This document shows, piece by piece, positions 23,801 to 35,224 of a stretch of DNA of 64,000 nt (positions within the stretch are counted from its first letter, which is position 1; each line of letters starts with the position of its first letter). The stretch is taken from assembly GCF_002127325.2 (NCBI RefSeq), contig NC_035448.2, positions 58,891,577-58,955,576 on the forward strand, read 5' to 3'. Below the pieces are notes generated by a model, which was not told the origin of the DNA, ran no database searches, and saw only the letters and a program-made list of their open reading frames with translations. This DNA is from Helianthus annuus. Its lineage: Eukaryota; Streptophyta; Magnoliopsida; Asterales; Asteraceae. Position numbers and translations under genes: made by a program.

Positions 23801-25119
23801 GGCCCCGCTTTTGGCGGTGACGTTACCCTCGGCTAAGTAGTCTGAGTCAGCAGGGATACAGTCCTAAATAGCCGGGTTATAGTATTAATAGTAGTTAACT
23901 TATGAGGGGGTCAAAGAGTTTGGATCCCCGCCATCCAATACCTATGGGCATTGAAGGAGATCCTACTAAATTTGACCCAGGTCCCTTGCAGGACCTCTAA
24001 ACGCTGAACAAGGACAAGACCCTTACCAAACCGTTCCCTTAACCCCCGACCAGGTAGCCAACATACCTCCATATAGACCATGGAGATATGAATGGTGAAA
24101 ATCTTTTATTTTATATAGACAGTAAAATAATGCCAAGACACTACGGACAAACGATAAGGAAAGATCACCTTCAACATAAGTAACTAGTTATTAAAGTCAT
24201 TAATACAAAACCAAATAAAAAGTGCAAAAGATTAAAAATAAAAAGTATTATACTAAACACTTGTCTTCACCAAGTGATGTAAGAGACTTAGGCAAACATG
24301 GCCTTGATTGTCAAGAACTCTTACTATCAATCTTGGATCCCGAGACGACTCACACACTCTACGATGGACAATGGATGATGGTGGTGGATGATGGTGTTAT
24401 GGTGGTGGTGGGTGGTGGATGAAGTGTGAGAGAGGTGGTGTGCTAAGGGATGAGTTGGAATGAAACCAAGCACTCCTATTTATAGGCTGAACAGAAGGCT
24501 GGGCACGGCCCCGTGTCCGCTGGACACGCCCATAGTGGTGACTATGTCTTCATACCGGAGACAAATTTGCTAGGTTTGAGTCTTCCTGCACCAGTTTCAT
24601 ACATACCATTGGCTTTGCAACCCATTGGTGATCTGTTTTTCCTTATTGCTACATATCAGGGACTTTTATACATACAAGACATATTTTAAAGGCTTATACA
24701 CACAGACATACACATGAACTCGCTCAACTTTTTGTTGATATTTTTAAACTACATGTATTTCAGGGAATTAATCGGATCTGGCAAGTGATGCATGTTAGTC
24801 AAGCTGCGTACTAAATAAAGATGTCATCCAGGGTCGTAGGGTTTGGGAAGTGTAACCCCTTCCTGGACGGGTTAAATGTCTCTAAACCTTGTTTTATTGG
24901 TAGTCTTCTGTTGAGTCTTATGAACTCGTTTTAAACAAGTCATGGTTTGTAACTTATTTTGGGGTTGACATTTTAAGACAATGTTATTGTGCATTTTTCT
25001 AAACTATATTAATGGATGAACATCACGTATTTTTATCATATAGCATTGTTGTGGTTGTTCTATGGTATTAAGAAGTCACACCAAATAAACCACGCTTCCG
25101 CAAAAGCCAGGGTGTGACA
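20822..25119 (+). repeat. 3' LTR of element A with a foreign insert
   Basis: It starts TGACAACTC and ends GGGTGTGACA. It matches the 5' LTR over three blocks: 21083-21503, 22128-23275 and 24528-25119. The block at 21504-22127, absent from the 5' copy, carries AT-rich and CT-rich sequence likely to hold the promoter and RNA start. The block at 23276-24527 replaces about 350 bp of the original LTR and looks like part of a different retroelement. Confidence 0.8.
23276..24527 (+). mobile_element. Foreign retroelement segment inside the 3' LTR of element A
   Basis: Sequence unlike the 5' LTR starts at GATGTGCGTGAAGTGTG and ends at CGTGTCCGCTGGACACG. It contains phrases common in another plant LTR family, such as GGCAAGTGCACCC, and two ~60-bp related blocks (near 23680-23755 and 23800-23880) around GAGTCAGCA(A/G)GGATACA. 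No ORF of note. It replaces 12833-13187 of the 5' copy, so the change is an insertion with deletion or a gene-conversion event. Confidence 0.6.
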
Positions 25120-25124
25120 TATGT

Positions 25125-27473
25125 TGTGACGATTAATCGAAACGCAATCGCAACGCTATCGCAGACGCTAAACGCAAGTTAATTGTAGTGATTGTATGTT
25201 AGATATAGTAGTTGGGATTAATGAGTAATTCTATCGCATCGTAAAACTCAACGCACAACACGAAAACGCCGAAACTCAGTCATCAGAGCCAGTCGATCGA
25301 GTCACAGCTCGATCGGATGGTCACCCGATCGGATTGCCATCCGATCGGAGTGCCACCCGATCGGACAGCCACCCGATCGGTGACCCACCCTATCCAATTC
25401 ACTCTCCTTTTTGGGAAACCCTATAAATACCTCAACTGTCACATGACTTGATGTGACAGCTCCTCTCACTCGACCCAGCCGCTCTCAAGCTTCCTTCTCT
25501 CGATTTCTCGCGATTCTTGTAAGTTTTCAACCTAAATCTTGTACTTTCATGACCTACACGCACTCCTTCACATTTCTATCTTTTGAATCTTAACTTTTAA
25601 CCGTGAAATCAGCGAATTTGAGGTGTTCTAGGGTGATGTCATCATGGAGTTCTTATGAACTTCATGTTTTGGCTTCAATCCACCAAGAACAACTTAGATC
25701 TGAATGATTTCCACATGAATAAACAAAGATCTTGCATAGATCTTAACATATTCACGGTGAAAGAGGATTGAAGGATGGTTTCTAACTTTCTTTCAACTAT
25801 TTTACACTCAATGCACTCAAAACTGATAGAGTCGGAGCTCGTTCTGATCTTCTACTGATTTTGGATCAAACATGGAACACGGTCTCGAACAGTTAACTGG
25901 TCAGACTAGGGTGGTTCCTGTCCGATCGGTTCACTCGAGTCTGGACGAGGTTTCTGTTGTTTGGCACGTATCACCTTGTCTCGATCAAACTACAAACTTT
26001 CAAAACAAAACAAGTGACAAGACGGTCAGGCCACCGAGACGGATTGCCGTCCGATTGGATTGCCATCCGATCGGATTGCCACCTGATCGGACAGCGGTGC
26101 GATCGGCTTGCACTTTGTCCCACACTTAAACTTTATTTCAAACTTTCAAAGAGGTTTGAACGTCGAACGGATTGCCGTCCGATCGGATTGCCACCCGATC
26201 GAACGACTACCCGACCATGTGATGTTTGAACTTCGATACTTAAACAACTTTCAACATGTTCAATGCATGAACAAAGACCAACGGATTGCCACCCGATCGA
26301 ATTGTTATCCGATCGAGTGAAAAATTGCTGTGAACTTGTTCTCACTAAGTGTCCACCAATCGGATCGTCACTCGATCGAACTACCGTTCGATCGATCAAC
26401 ATGAAGGGTAGAGATACTTCTCAGTTTTCAAAATGCTACAATGAAAACTTCAAAAGGCAAACCATCATACACAAACACATCCTTCCCAAACAAGGTAGCA
26501 ATCCAATCGAATGGTCACCCGATCGGATGACCATCTGAATGGATTGTCACCCGATCGATCGGCCACCCGATCGGATTGTCATCCGATCGGATTACCGTCC
26601 GATCCATTGGCACTTTGCACCGTTTTACGCGCCGCTTATCGTTTATGCTATCGTTAATGATTCAGGCTAATTTCTCTCAGCACACCCTTCAATCCAAGGC
26701 TGTGTTTATTATTAAACACAATCTGTGAGTATACTCGAACCCTTTTTTCTTTACGCACTTTTGGGTGTTACATACGTTACCTATATTCAAATCACATCAA
26801 CCACACAACGCAAACACTATTTATACGCTGACCGTTATTGCATGCTACGTGTTTCCGATGAATGCTTGTATGTTATGTTAACACAGTGATTGTTGTCTGA
26901 CACCTTAGCAATGATAGTACTATTGTTTGGACTCAGCACCTATCGTGGACAGGGGTTGTTAAGGGCTTTACTTCATGTATCCCAGTGGGGATATGTGTTG
27001 CGCATTCTATAACTCGCAGTCACGTCTGTGCATATTTCTCTGTCGATAACCTACTTGCTTTCACTTTATACATGTTACATGCTGGTTATGCGTAAACTAT
27101 TTCGAACTCTACTATGCTATTATCAAACTTGTATGCTCACCTTTACATTTTATGTATTGACCTTTATTTTAATGAATGTAACAGGTGTTTAGGATGCTAT
27201 CTACTAGGATGTGGTGTTTTCATGCTTTTGTGGAATCGAGTAGGATGGAGTCTAGAAACAAAGACAATTTATCTTCTATTTAAATCTGAGTTGTCGGAAC
27301 AATTCAATTTGTCTATGAGAAACTATGTCTGTAATAACTGATTTACTAAGTATGTTTTGGTATGGGGCTTAACTTAAATATTTGGTAAAATTAGCTGTTA
27401 TGGATTTCTCCTGGACAATCTGTTTCGCTCAGTGCCGCGCCCCGATGTTTCCGTCATCGGTTGGGGTGTGACA
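25125..27473 (+). repeat. Solo or partial LTR of a third family (D)
   Basis: It begins TGTGACGATTAATCG directly after element A and ends TTGGGGTGTGACA, with no primer-binding site after it, so it is a solo or truncated LTR. It is rich in CGATCGG-type motifs and has a CT-rich stretch with AAACCCTATAAATACC near 25418-25433, a good candidate TATA box for the LTR promoter. Flanking pentamers (TATGT and CTCGG) differ, so no target duplication supports a simple solo LTR. Confidence 0.6.
25285..26610. repeat. CGATCGG motif clusters
   Basis: A ~17-bp unit such as CACCCGATCGGATTGC recurs in five clusters (25285-25385, 26035-26105, 26165-26215, 26280-26400, 26495-26605), about 25 copies in all. CGATCG is a 6-bp palindrome. 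The repeats create spurious overlapping reading frames rich in Arg, Asp, Ser and Pro. Confidence 0.8.
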
Positions 27474-28230
27474 CTCGGTGTTCCATCCTCAAACTCTCAA
27501 TCTCTTCATGGTATTCCAAAGGAAAGATTTGCCAAACCGTGAGTACACTCGAACACTCTTTTTACGCTTTACACTTTTTGGGTGCAATATGTTTAGTCTA
27601 TGAAAATCACAATCACACTTATACTTTATTCAAATGCACAAACAATCCAATACATGCATGCATACGTTATACTTGATTCGTTAATCTGGGTTTGTTCGTT
27701 TTGTGATAAACTTGTCATTAACTTCGTACGAGCCTACCCTTAACATGTATAGCGCTATAGGAGTACCGCACCGCCCGTGAACGTAAGGTCATGTTAAGTC
27801 TTTAAACATTGCGTTAAACCTTGGGTTGACTTGAATATTCACATGCCATTTTTACATTAATCTTGATAACTTAGTTTTGCCATGTGGATTTGTTTAAACT
27901 TTAATTACTTATGCTATGTATTAAACTTGTGTACTCGCCAATGCCTTGTGTGTTGAACTATACTTTTAAACATGTTGCAGGTTGATGATGATGATCATGA
28001 CGAAATCTAGTAGGGATGACTTAGAAATCCTAGATTCTGATGTCGTATTTGTTAAACTTTGTCGTACATTATCTTTCAATGTTGTACTTTGATTTCGATG
28101 TTGTAATTCACAATTATTTTTATGAAATGAAATTGGTTTTGAATTAATTATTGTCACAAATAGTGTTATGAAGTCTCGAGCAATTTGTTCGTCTCACTCC
28201 GATGTTTCCGCCATCGATTGGGGTGTGACA
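27474..28230 (+). repeat. Second, 5'-deleted LTR of family D
   Basis: From 27474 the sequence again resembles the middle of the preceding LTR (for example GTGAGTACACTCGAAC near 27539, compare 26725) and ends with the shared tail TTTCCGCCATCGATTGGGGTGTGACA at 28230. It lacks the CGATCGG-rich first half. The two copies lie head to tail with no internal domain between them, as left by unequal recombination or deletion. Confidence 0.6.
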
Positions 28231-28739
28231 TCTTTATGGTTTAAACAATAAGTGAAAAAGAGAGGGTGATTGGTTGGTTCTTTGTTAACCAGTTTATTTT
28301 TTTTCTAATTCCAAACCCACTAATTTTTACATGCCTCACCAATACATCATTTAACCTATTTTACAGGCCTTGATGATGTGGACGCTACGTGGCAAAAAAG
28401 ACCAGGTCACGTAGATAACCACTACATATGGTCTTAATAAACAACCTTTAAATTTTTTTCCTTCTTATACGCATATTGTAAATAGGTTAACTCCCCAACC
28501 TGCATTTATGTATCACATCAATTGATTCTAACCATGAGATCTATTGATTGTATTGTTTTCATCATTCAAAACCATTTAATATACGAGTTTCTAATTGTAA
28601 TTGTAATTGTAATTCTATTTTTTTTTTCTTTCTTATCTAATGTAACATGTAATTTCATTTATGTTTTGATTATTTATAGATTTACACATTATATAAGTAA
28701 TATTGTTCAACCCGTGTAATATACGGGTACCTAACCTAG
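28231..28739 (+). mobile_element. Possible non-autonomous Helitron
   Basis: The 3' end is characteristic: a hairpin ACCCGT-GTAATAT-ACGGGT (28710-28728) followed after a few bases by CTAG (28736-28739) with host T next. A TC start with host A before it lies at 28230-28232, giving a 509-bp element in an A|T site. The 3' end is well supported; the 5' end is only the nearest plausible TC. No ORF. Confidence 0.55.
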
Positions 28740-28962
28740 TAATAAGTAAACTAAAACGATAACAAAACAAATGTAAAAAAAGAAATGGAAAAACTAAAAA
28801 AAAGGTTTAATGACTTGTTCATCTATTCTTATATATACTTATACACATACTTTTTACAAAAATGAAATAAATTTAAAAATCCAGAAGGACCGTAAAAAAC
28901 TAAGATAAAAGAAAAAAATAACTTTTTTTAGAGTTTAGGGGCAGTAGTGTAAATTAGGTTAA

Positions 28963-30177
28963 GAGTAAATTACAAGTTTTATCCTTTATGTTTGTACCAA
29001 ATTACAGGCGGTGTCCTTTGCCTTTAAATTTGACGAGTTTTGTCCTTAATGTTTCAAAATCTTGCATGTTATGTCCTTTAGCCCTAACTCAGTCAGATTT
29101 TTTTGTTAAATATGGTCATGTGCCTTGCACATGAGGGTATTCTTGTCATTTTACCTTCCCAAGGGCTATTTTGTAAAAAAAAATTATTAAGGGGGTATTC
29201 TTGTTTCCTAAAAACCGCATCTTTACCAATCTCTTCCATTTTGCCTCACATTTAGGGATTTTTCCATCAGTTGCCAATTAAACATACTCACCTCGTCTAC
29301 GATTTGTTTACTCCGCAAATCTCACCATAAAAACCTTGCAATTTCTGTATGTTTTCTACCTGCATTTCATATTCTTCTTGATCTGTGATGTTATTGATTT
29401 CGATCTGTTTTCGGTTGTAGCATGATTGATCAGCAATCGAAGCGGTTGAAGATGTGGTTTTTAGGAAACAGAGAATACGATCTGCAGAGAATAAATTCCG
29501 ATTCATGAAACAACATTTGAAGTTGTTGAATAAAGATAGAACAACAAGAGAGATAAGCTAGGAAACAGAGGATCTGCAGCCCACCACCGCCACACCTTCA
29601 CCCACTGTCGTACCTAACCCACCGCCCCTAACTCACCACCACCGGCAATCACACAACAACAGCCACCTCCACCACGTCCATCCACCATGTACCTAACCCA
29701 CCACCATCATCGCACCTTCACCCACCGCCGCCCTAACTCACCACCACCTGCAATCACACCACAACAGCCACCTCCACCCTGTACCGTCGTGAGCCGCCAC
29801 ACACCACCTTCACTCGCCCACAAAAGCAACCTCAGCCACCTCCATCAGTTGTTAGAGAGAGAGAGAAGAGATAGAGAGGAGTTTCAGATTTAAGAGAGAG
29901 TGCATGTTTATATATTGTTTTATTTTTAAGTTTTGTACAAAATGGCCCCTTAATAAAAGTTCTTTACAAAATAGCCCCTGGGAAGGTAAAATGACAAGAA
30001 TACCCTCATGTGCAAGGCACATGACTATATTTAACAAAAAAATCTGACTGAGTTAGGGATAAAGGACATAACGTGCAGGATTTTGAAACATTAAGGAAAA
30101 AATTCATCAAATTTTAAGGCAAAGGACACTGCTTGCAATTTGGTACAAACATAAAGGACAAAACTTGTAATTTACTC
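28963..30177. mobile_element. MULE-type foldback element with 9-bp target duplication
   Basis: A perfect 9-bp duplication TTAGGTTAA (28954-28962 and 30178-30186) flanks a 1,215-bp element. It starts GAGTAAATTACAAGTTTT and ends in the complement AAACTTGTAATTTACTC. The arms are about 240 bp long with modest divergence. The centre holds a CCACC-rich segment with an internal ~110-bp tandem duplication (29580-29690 and 29690-29790). There is no transposase. It is the best-defined member of a GAGTAAA-ended family seen four more times in the window. Confidence 0.85.
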
Positions 30178-30350
30178 TTAGGTTAAAGTTCAGGGGAGTT
30201 ATTAAAACTTTGTTTTTTCTAAAAAAACAGCTCAAAACCAGAATCCCAAGGAATTGAATCTGCATCCCTCAATCAATTAGCAACCCAACACACTTTCAAC
30301 CACACACTCTTCTTGTTTTTAGACTACTTTCGCCTATATATATATATATA

Positions 30351-30619
30351 TAAACACTAACTTAGGAATACTTCTTGCATTGTATTAGGGTGAGCTGGGC
30401 GACAGTTGGCCATGATTGGCCAAACTAGAAGGCGGCCCAACCGGTGGATATCGTGTGACATCAAGTAAGCTGTTAATTGGGAAAACATAAAAAATGCTGC
30501 TTACTAGATGCTATGTGGTATCCACCGGTTGGGTCGTCTTCCAGTTTCGCCAGTCATGGCCAACTAGCGCCCAACTTACCCTAATACAATGCAAGAAGTA
30601 TTCCTTAAGTTAGTGTTTA
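30351..30619. mobile_element. Near-perfect foldback MITE
   Basis: Arms of about 100 bp pair almost perfectly: TAAACACTAACTTAGGAATA at 30351 against its complement ending at 30619. It directly follows a (TA)n tract. The centre holds about 60 unpaired bases. The outer arm may be older than an inner element starting GGGTGAGCTGGGCG. No ORF; a hairpin transcript is likely if it is transcribed. Confidence 0.7.
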
Positions 30620-30727
30620 AATAATAGAATAATTTGTTTTTGATGATGATGTTGTTGTTGTTATAACTTCATTATATACAACCAAATAAGATATCACTAT
30701 ATCCACACATAAAGAGCCAAGAATCAC

Positions 30728-31380
30728 GGTTACTGCCACAACTAGCAAGCTTAACTGTCACCATTGTGTATACAAATGCTATAACGGTTGTTGCTCATCG
30801 TCGACCCTTCATTGTAAGTATGGAAGTCCTAGGAAAAAAGATATGGCAGTTCAACTGGATAAAACATTATATGTTTAGTTGTATTTTTAAATGAATAGGG
30901 AATCTGTAGAGGAAAACCACCAACTCTAATGGGCTTTTCCCTAGTTACAGAGGTAACAATATTGAACATTATCATTTATCTATTACAAAATAGAGTGAAA
31001 ATGAATACTGACATACACGTAACTCGATTTTTTATTTAATTCTTTGATTTTTCTAATATATTATTGTTATAATTGTTTTTTTACTATATTTTTTTTTTCG
31101 CTTATAACTTTTAAAATATGATTTTTTTTATAAAATTCCGAGTATGCCATTGCGATGTGACATCACAACTAGCAAGCTTAACTGTCACCATTGTATATAC
31201 AAAAAATTTAACGGTTGTTGATCATTATCGACCCTTCATTATAAGTATGTAATCCTAAACAAAAAGGTGCGGCGGTGCTACTACACAAAACATTGTATGT
31301 TTAGTTGTGTTTTTGAATGAATCAGAAATCTATAGAGGCAAATCACTAACTCTAATGGGCTTATCCCTTATTCTATCAGG
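30728..31380. repeat. Two diverged ~220-bp direct repeats
   Basis: The block starting CACAACTAGCAAGCTTAACT and ending AACTCTAATGGGCTT occurs at about 30736-30943 and 31165-31363, clearly diverged. A ~220-bp AT-rich segment separates them. No ORF. Confidence 0.65.
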
Positions 31381-32970
31381 ATCATACGTGCGCAGGAGTC
31401 CTACGCACGTATGAGTAGTCCGCACACATGAGTTTTGCGTTTGAGAGTCATGCGCCTATGTATATGTGTGGGGTGGTGCATATGAGCTCATAACTTTGGA
31501 ATTCAAGCTTTAGTACAAGGAATCTAATTGTAAGGAATTGCTTCAAAATCAATACAGAAAGTTATATGTAACATCTGATCATTACATAACATTTGTGATT
31601 GGATTTCGTGCTATTACAAATGTCATAGATATTCATTTGCACCGTTTTCAAGTTTTATTAATTCAAGTGTAGAAGAAAACCGTTCCTACATAATTAACCC
31701 AAAAAATTTCAAATCGAATAAAATGAACCAAATTATCGAATAAACCGAAAAGAACCGATGGACACTTTTAACGGTTCCAAGTTGTTTAAATTACTTTCGT
31801 TATAATTTTGTTCAATTCTCACATGTGAAGGGACTTTAATATTCAAAAAATTGTGAAGGGACTTTTTGAGATAAAGCAAAAAGTATGTTGGTTTTATGTG
31901 CAAAATTTTTTTGAAGGACTTTTATGAGAAAAATGAGAAAGTATGTTGGTTTTTTATGATATTTCCTCTAAATATTAAGGCACAACTATGGATTTACTCA
32001 AAAGAAAATTACATTGTGACCTAATCACCCGAACCTGACCGAAAAAGTACCATATATCGATAAACAAGCGAGTCTAAATTTTTTTTCTCCCCCATGAATT
32101 TTTTTTCCTAAGTTCGCCACCGTATAAAACATCAAGTTATATGTTATGCCCATTTTTTAGAAAAAATATCCTATATTTGTTATATATTTGGCCTTATTTG
32201 TCGATTATTTGGATGTTATTTGTTAGAATTAGTTGATTGTTAATTGTTAGAACTTAGAAACTCATTCGAATACCATGATTTTGTCATTTTGGTAATTGCA
32301 CTATTTATTACTGTAGCTTTAATCATTGTTTAAAGAAAGTGAACATTATATATTTCGTTAAGGTTTAAAGGGCACGTTTTTTTCCGGGCTCAGACAAGGT
32401 ACCTTAATTCTAGGGACCGACCCTGTTCGAGTTCAAGAGAAATAGAGATCTTGAACTACCTTGGAAATCGAATGGGCCATAGATGATAAGCTGAGTTCCC
32501 TTTGCACTCTTGGTTTTTAGAAATCACCACGCTATCATCGACCCTTATATTATAATTAAGGTTTTTGGCAATGTCGGTATCTCATAATCTTGCATTAAGG
32601 CCTTCTATAAATTCCATCCAAGTCACCAAGTGTGATCGGGTCCATAAATTACTTGGTCATAAAGTTAACATTCTAGTCCTTCATGTTTACTCATGTAGCA
32701 ATTTATGCTGAATAGCCTTCTATAAATTCCATCCAAGTGTGATCGAGTCCATAAGTTACTTGGTTTCACGTTAACTCATGTACCAATTTATGCTGAAATA
32801 AACACATCAAAGGTTCTTTAATCACCATAGCTCCTGGGATTACTATGACAATAAACGATTTATACTACACAATACAATACGACACGATATGATACTATAA
32901 AATATGTTAGGATACAATACAATACTACACCCATACTATAGTAGATTATACCTATACTATACTATATCTA
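31381..32970. other. AT-rich intergenic DNA, no gene recognised
   Basis: No credible ORF. A perfect 11-bp inverted pair around TCATACGTGCG (near 31381-31413) could form a small hairpin or be an old element end. Two short related blocks around TTCTATAAATTCCATCCAAG (32602 and 32710) show a local duplication. Confidence 0.45.
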
Positions 32971-33106
32971 GGGTTAGGGTCAAATACAAAAGATAAAATA
33001 AATAAGAAGGGTAAGAAGGATTCTAGTCCATTGATCTTAGATTTGGAGGGTTGAGATTAGTTGTAGGGAAAAGAAGATAACAGAAAGGCATAAAGGGAAT
33101 CCTATA

Positions 33107-34560
33107 TTTATGGATTTTCTCTCTCCACATGCAAGGCACATGCCAATTCCCCCATCGATTTAAAACGTCCATAACTTTTTCATACGACATTTTTTTAAAA
33201 AAAATCACCATAATAACGAGCGTTCTTTTATTTTTAATATGAGTCCCATATTATCATATAAAAATAAAATAAAAAATTTCATTTTTACTGGGTTTTTTTT
33301 TTTGCATTGGGTTAAAGGTTCAGGTCATTGTGTCTTTTAACTGGGTTTTGGTTAGTAGAGTTTCTATACATTGTGTTATTATCAAAACCTATAACACAAT
33401 GTTAATTTGGGTTCTATCCATTGCGGTTTTATAAGAACCTATAACACAATAAATGACACAATGAAGATGGTGTTATATCTGGGTTTCTATAAATTGTGTT
33501 ATTAGTTCAGGTCATTGTGTTTAAGATGTTATTTATTGTGTTTTAATATGGTGTCCATTGTATTTTTAATAATTTGTTCAATTTTTTTTATTATCTTTGT
33601 TCATTGTGTTTTAGTTTGTTGTGTATTGTGTTCTTAGTTTGTTTTCCATTGTGTCTTTTATCTGTTGTCATTAATTGTGTCTTTCATCTGTTGTCATCAA
33701 TTGTGTTTTTATTTAGTCTGATACTTATTGTGTAATATGTTATCGCCATTGTGTTATACGTTATGGTCATTGTGTTTTAGTATGTTGTCCCTTGTGTCTT
33801 TATCTGTTGTCATTGATTGTGTTTTTGATCTACTTTACATTGTGTTTTACATCATGTCCATTGTGTTATTATCAAAACCTATAACACAATGTTAATTTGG
33901 GTTCTATCCATTGCGTTTTTATAAGAACCTATAACACAATAAATGACACAATGAAGATGGTGTTATATCTGGGTTTCTATAAATTGTGTTATTAGTTCAG
34001 GTCATTGTGTTTAAGATGTTATTTATTGTGTTTTAATATGTTGTCCATTGTGTTTTTAATAATTTGTTCAATTTTTTTATTATCTTTGTTTATTGTGTTT
34101 TAGTTTGTTGTGTATTGTATTCTTAGTTTGTTTTCCATTGTGTCTTCATCTGCTCTCCATTGTGTCTTTTATCTGTTGTCATTAATTGTGTCTTTCATAT
34201 GTTGTCATCAATTGTGTTTTTATTTAGTCTGATACTTATTGTGTTATATGTTATCGCCATTGTGTTATACGTTATGGTCATTGTGTTTTAGTATGTTGTC
34301 CCTTGTGTCTTTATCTGTTGTCATTGATTGTGTTTTTGATCTACTTTACATTGTGTTTTACATCATGTCCATTGTATAATTTTTTTTTGAAAAATATAAC
34401 AATATGGTACTCGTATTAAAGATAAAAAAACGCTCGATTTTATGGTATAATTTTTTTTAAGAATAAATGATGTATAAAAAAGTTACGGACGTTTAAAAAT
34501 TGAGGGGAAATAACATATGACTTGCATGTGAATATTCTCTTTCCTCTTGTAGACAAAATT
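33107..34560. repeat. Inverted-repeat element enclosing a ~490-bp tandem duplication
   Basis: Outer arms of ~180 bp are imperfect inverted repeats. The left arm (33107-33285) has CACATGCAAGGCACATG, AAACGTCCATAACTTTTT and CGAGCGTTCTTTTAT; the complements appear at 34375-34550. Inside, a block full of CATTGTGTT-type words starts at 33371 and repeats at 33861 (period 490), the second copy running to about 34374. The only ORF, minus strand 33023-33211, is not convincing. This looks like a foldback DNA transposon with an amplified core. Confidence 0.7.
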
Positions 34561-34657
34561 ACCATTTCCATTTAGTTTCTCCTAGGACACTTGTCACTCT
34601 CTGGTTCTTATTTTTAAACTCTTTGTATTGTAACTCACTATGTCTATACTACACTTA

Positions 34658-34978
34658 GGCTATAGGGTGTGGTCATGACACTCATGACCACCATGACCCT
34701 CCACGTCATTGTTATGGAACCCACCTCTAATTCACCATCCAAAATCACTACCCTAAGGGTGTGATCATGATTCAAACCACTAGCCCTTTATTTATTTTAA
34801 TTTATCTTTGTCTAAAGAAAAAGGAAATGATTTGTTGAAAAATGAAAAGGAGGACCATGGTTGCCATGGTTTAATCCATGCAAACCATGGTGGATCAAGC
34901 AAGGGGGTGGTGTAGCCTTCCATTCATGTTCCTAGGTGGCAAATCATGTACCAACCATGACCCCCACACCCTTTAGCC
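34658..34978. mobile_element. Tourist-like MITE upstream of the PARN-like gene
   Basis: The 321-bp element starts GGCTATAGGGTGTGGTCATG and ends CATGACCCCCACACCCTTTAGCC, with TTA at 34655-34657 and 34979-34981. Inverted ends plus TTA duplication identify PIF/Harbinger-type MITEs. It lies about 245 bp upstream of the start codon of the next gene, that is in its proximal promoter. Confidence 0.8.
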
Positions 34979-35224
34979 TTATAAGTATATACGAGATGTG
35001 TACTACGTAATAAATTTCTAAACATGTTTTTTTTTCAAATAACTACTTTTAATAAAATATTTGCAAAAAGAAAATCCTTTCAATATCTTCAATACGCCCA
35101 AAGCCTGTATGCCGGTATTTACTTATACGTACCCGTATAGACTTATACGAAACATATAAGCCTAACCACCAAAAAAAAAAAAAGTAACATCTACAACTCG
35201 GACCCTCTTTCAGATGCTCCATTG

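Larger units (their letters stand above)
11263..25119 (+). mobile_element. Element A: decayed Tekay/Del-like Ty3/gypsy retrotransposon
   Basis: Order: truncated 5' LTR (11263-13778), primer-binding site, repeat-rich leader, extra acidic ORF (14274-15749), gag-pol remnant (16120-20784), polypurine tract, and rearranged 3' LTR (20822-25119). Pol order is protease, reverse transcriptase, RNase H, integrase, then a C-terminal chromodomain-like tail, which places it among chromoviruses; multi-kb LTRs fit the Tekay/Del clade. Its reading frames hold many stops and frameshifts and its LTRs differ by large indels, so it is old. Five bases TATGT follow the 3' LTR, but the 5' counterpart is lost. Confidence 0.85.

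Noticed and set aside
25872..26538. Overlapping frames rich in Arg, Asp, Ser and Pro
   Set aside because: They come from CGATCGG repeats in an LTR on both strands.
25285..26610. CRISPR-like array
   Set aside because: Spacing is irregular and the repeat is inside a plant LTR; CRISPR arrays do not occur in such DNA.
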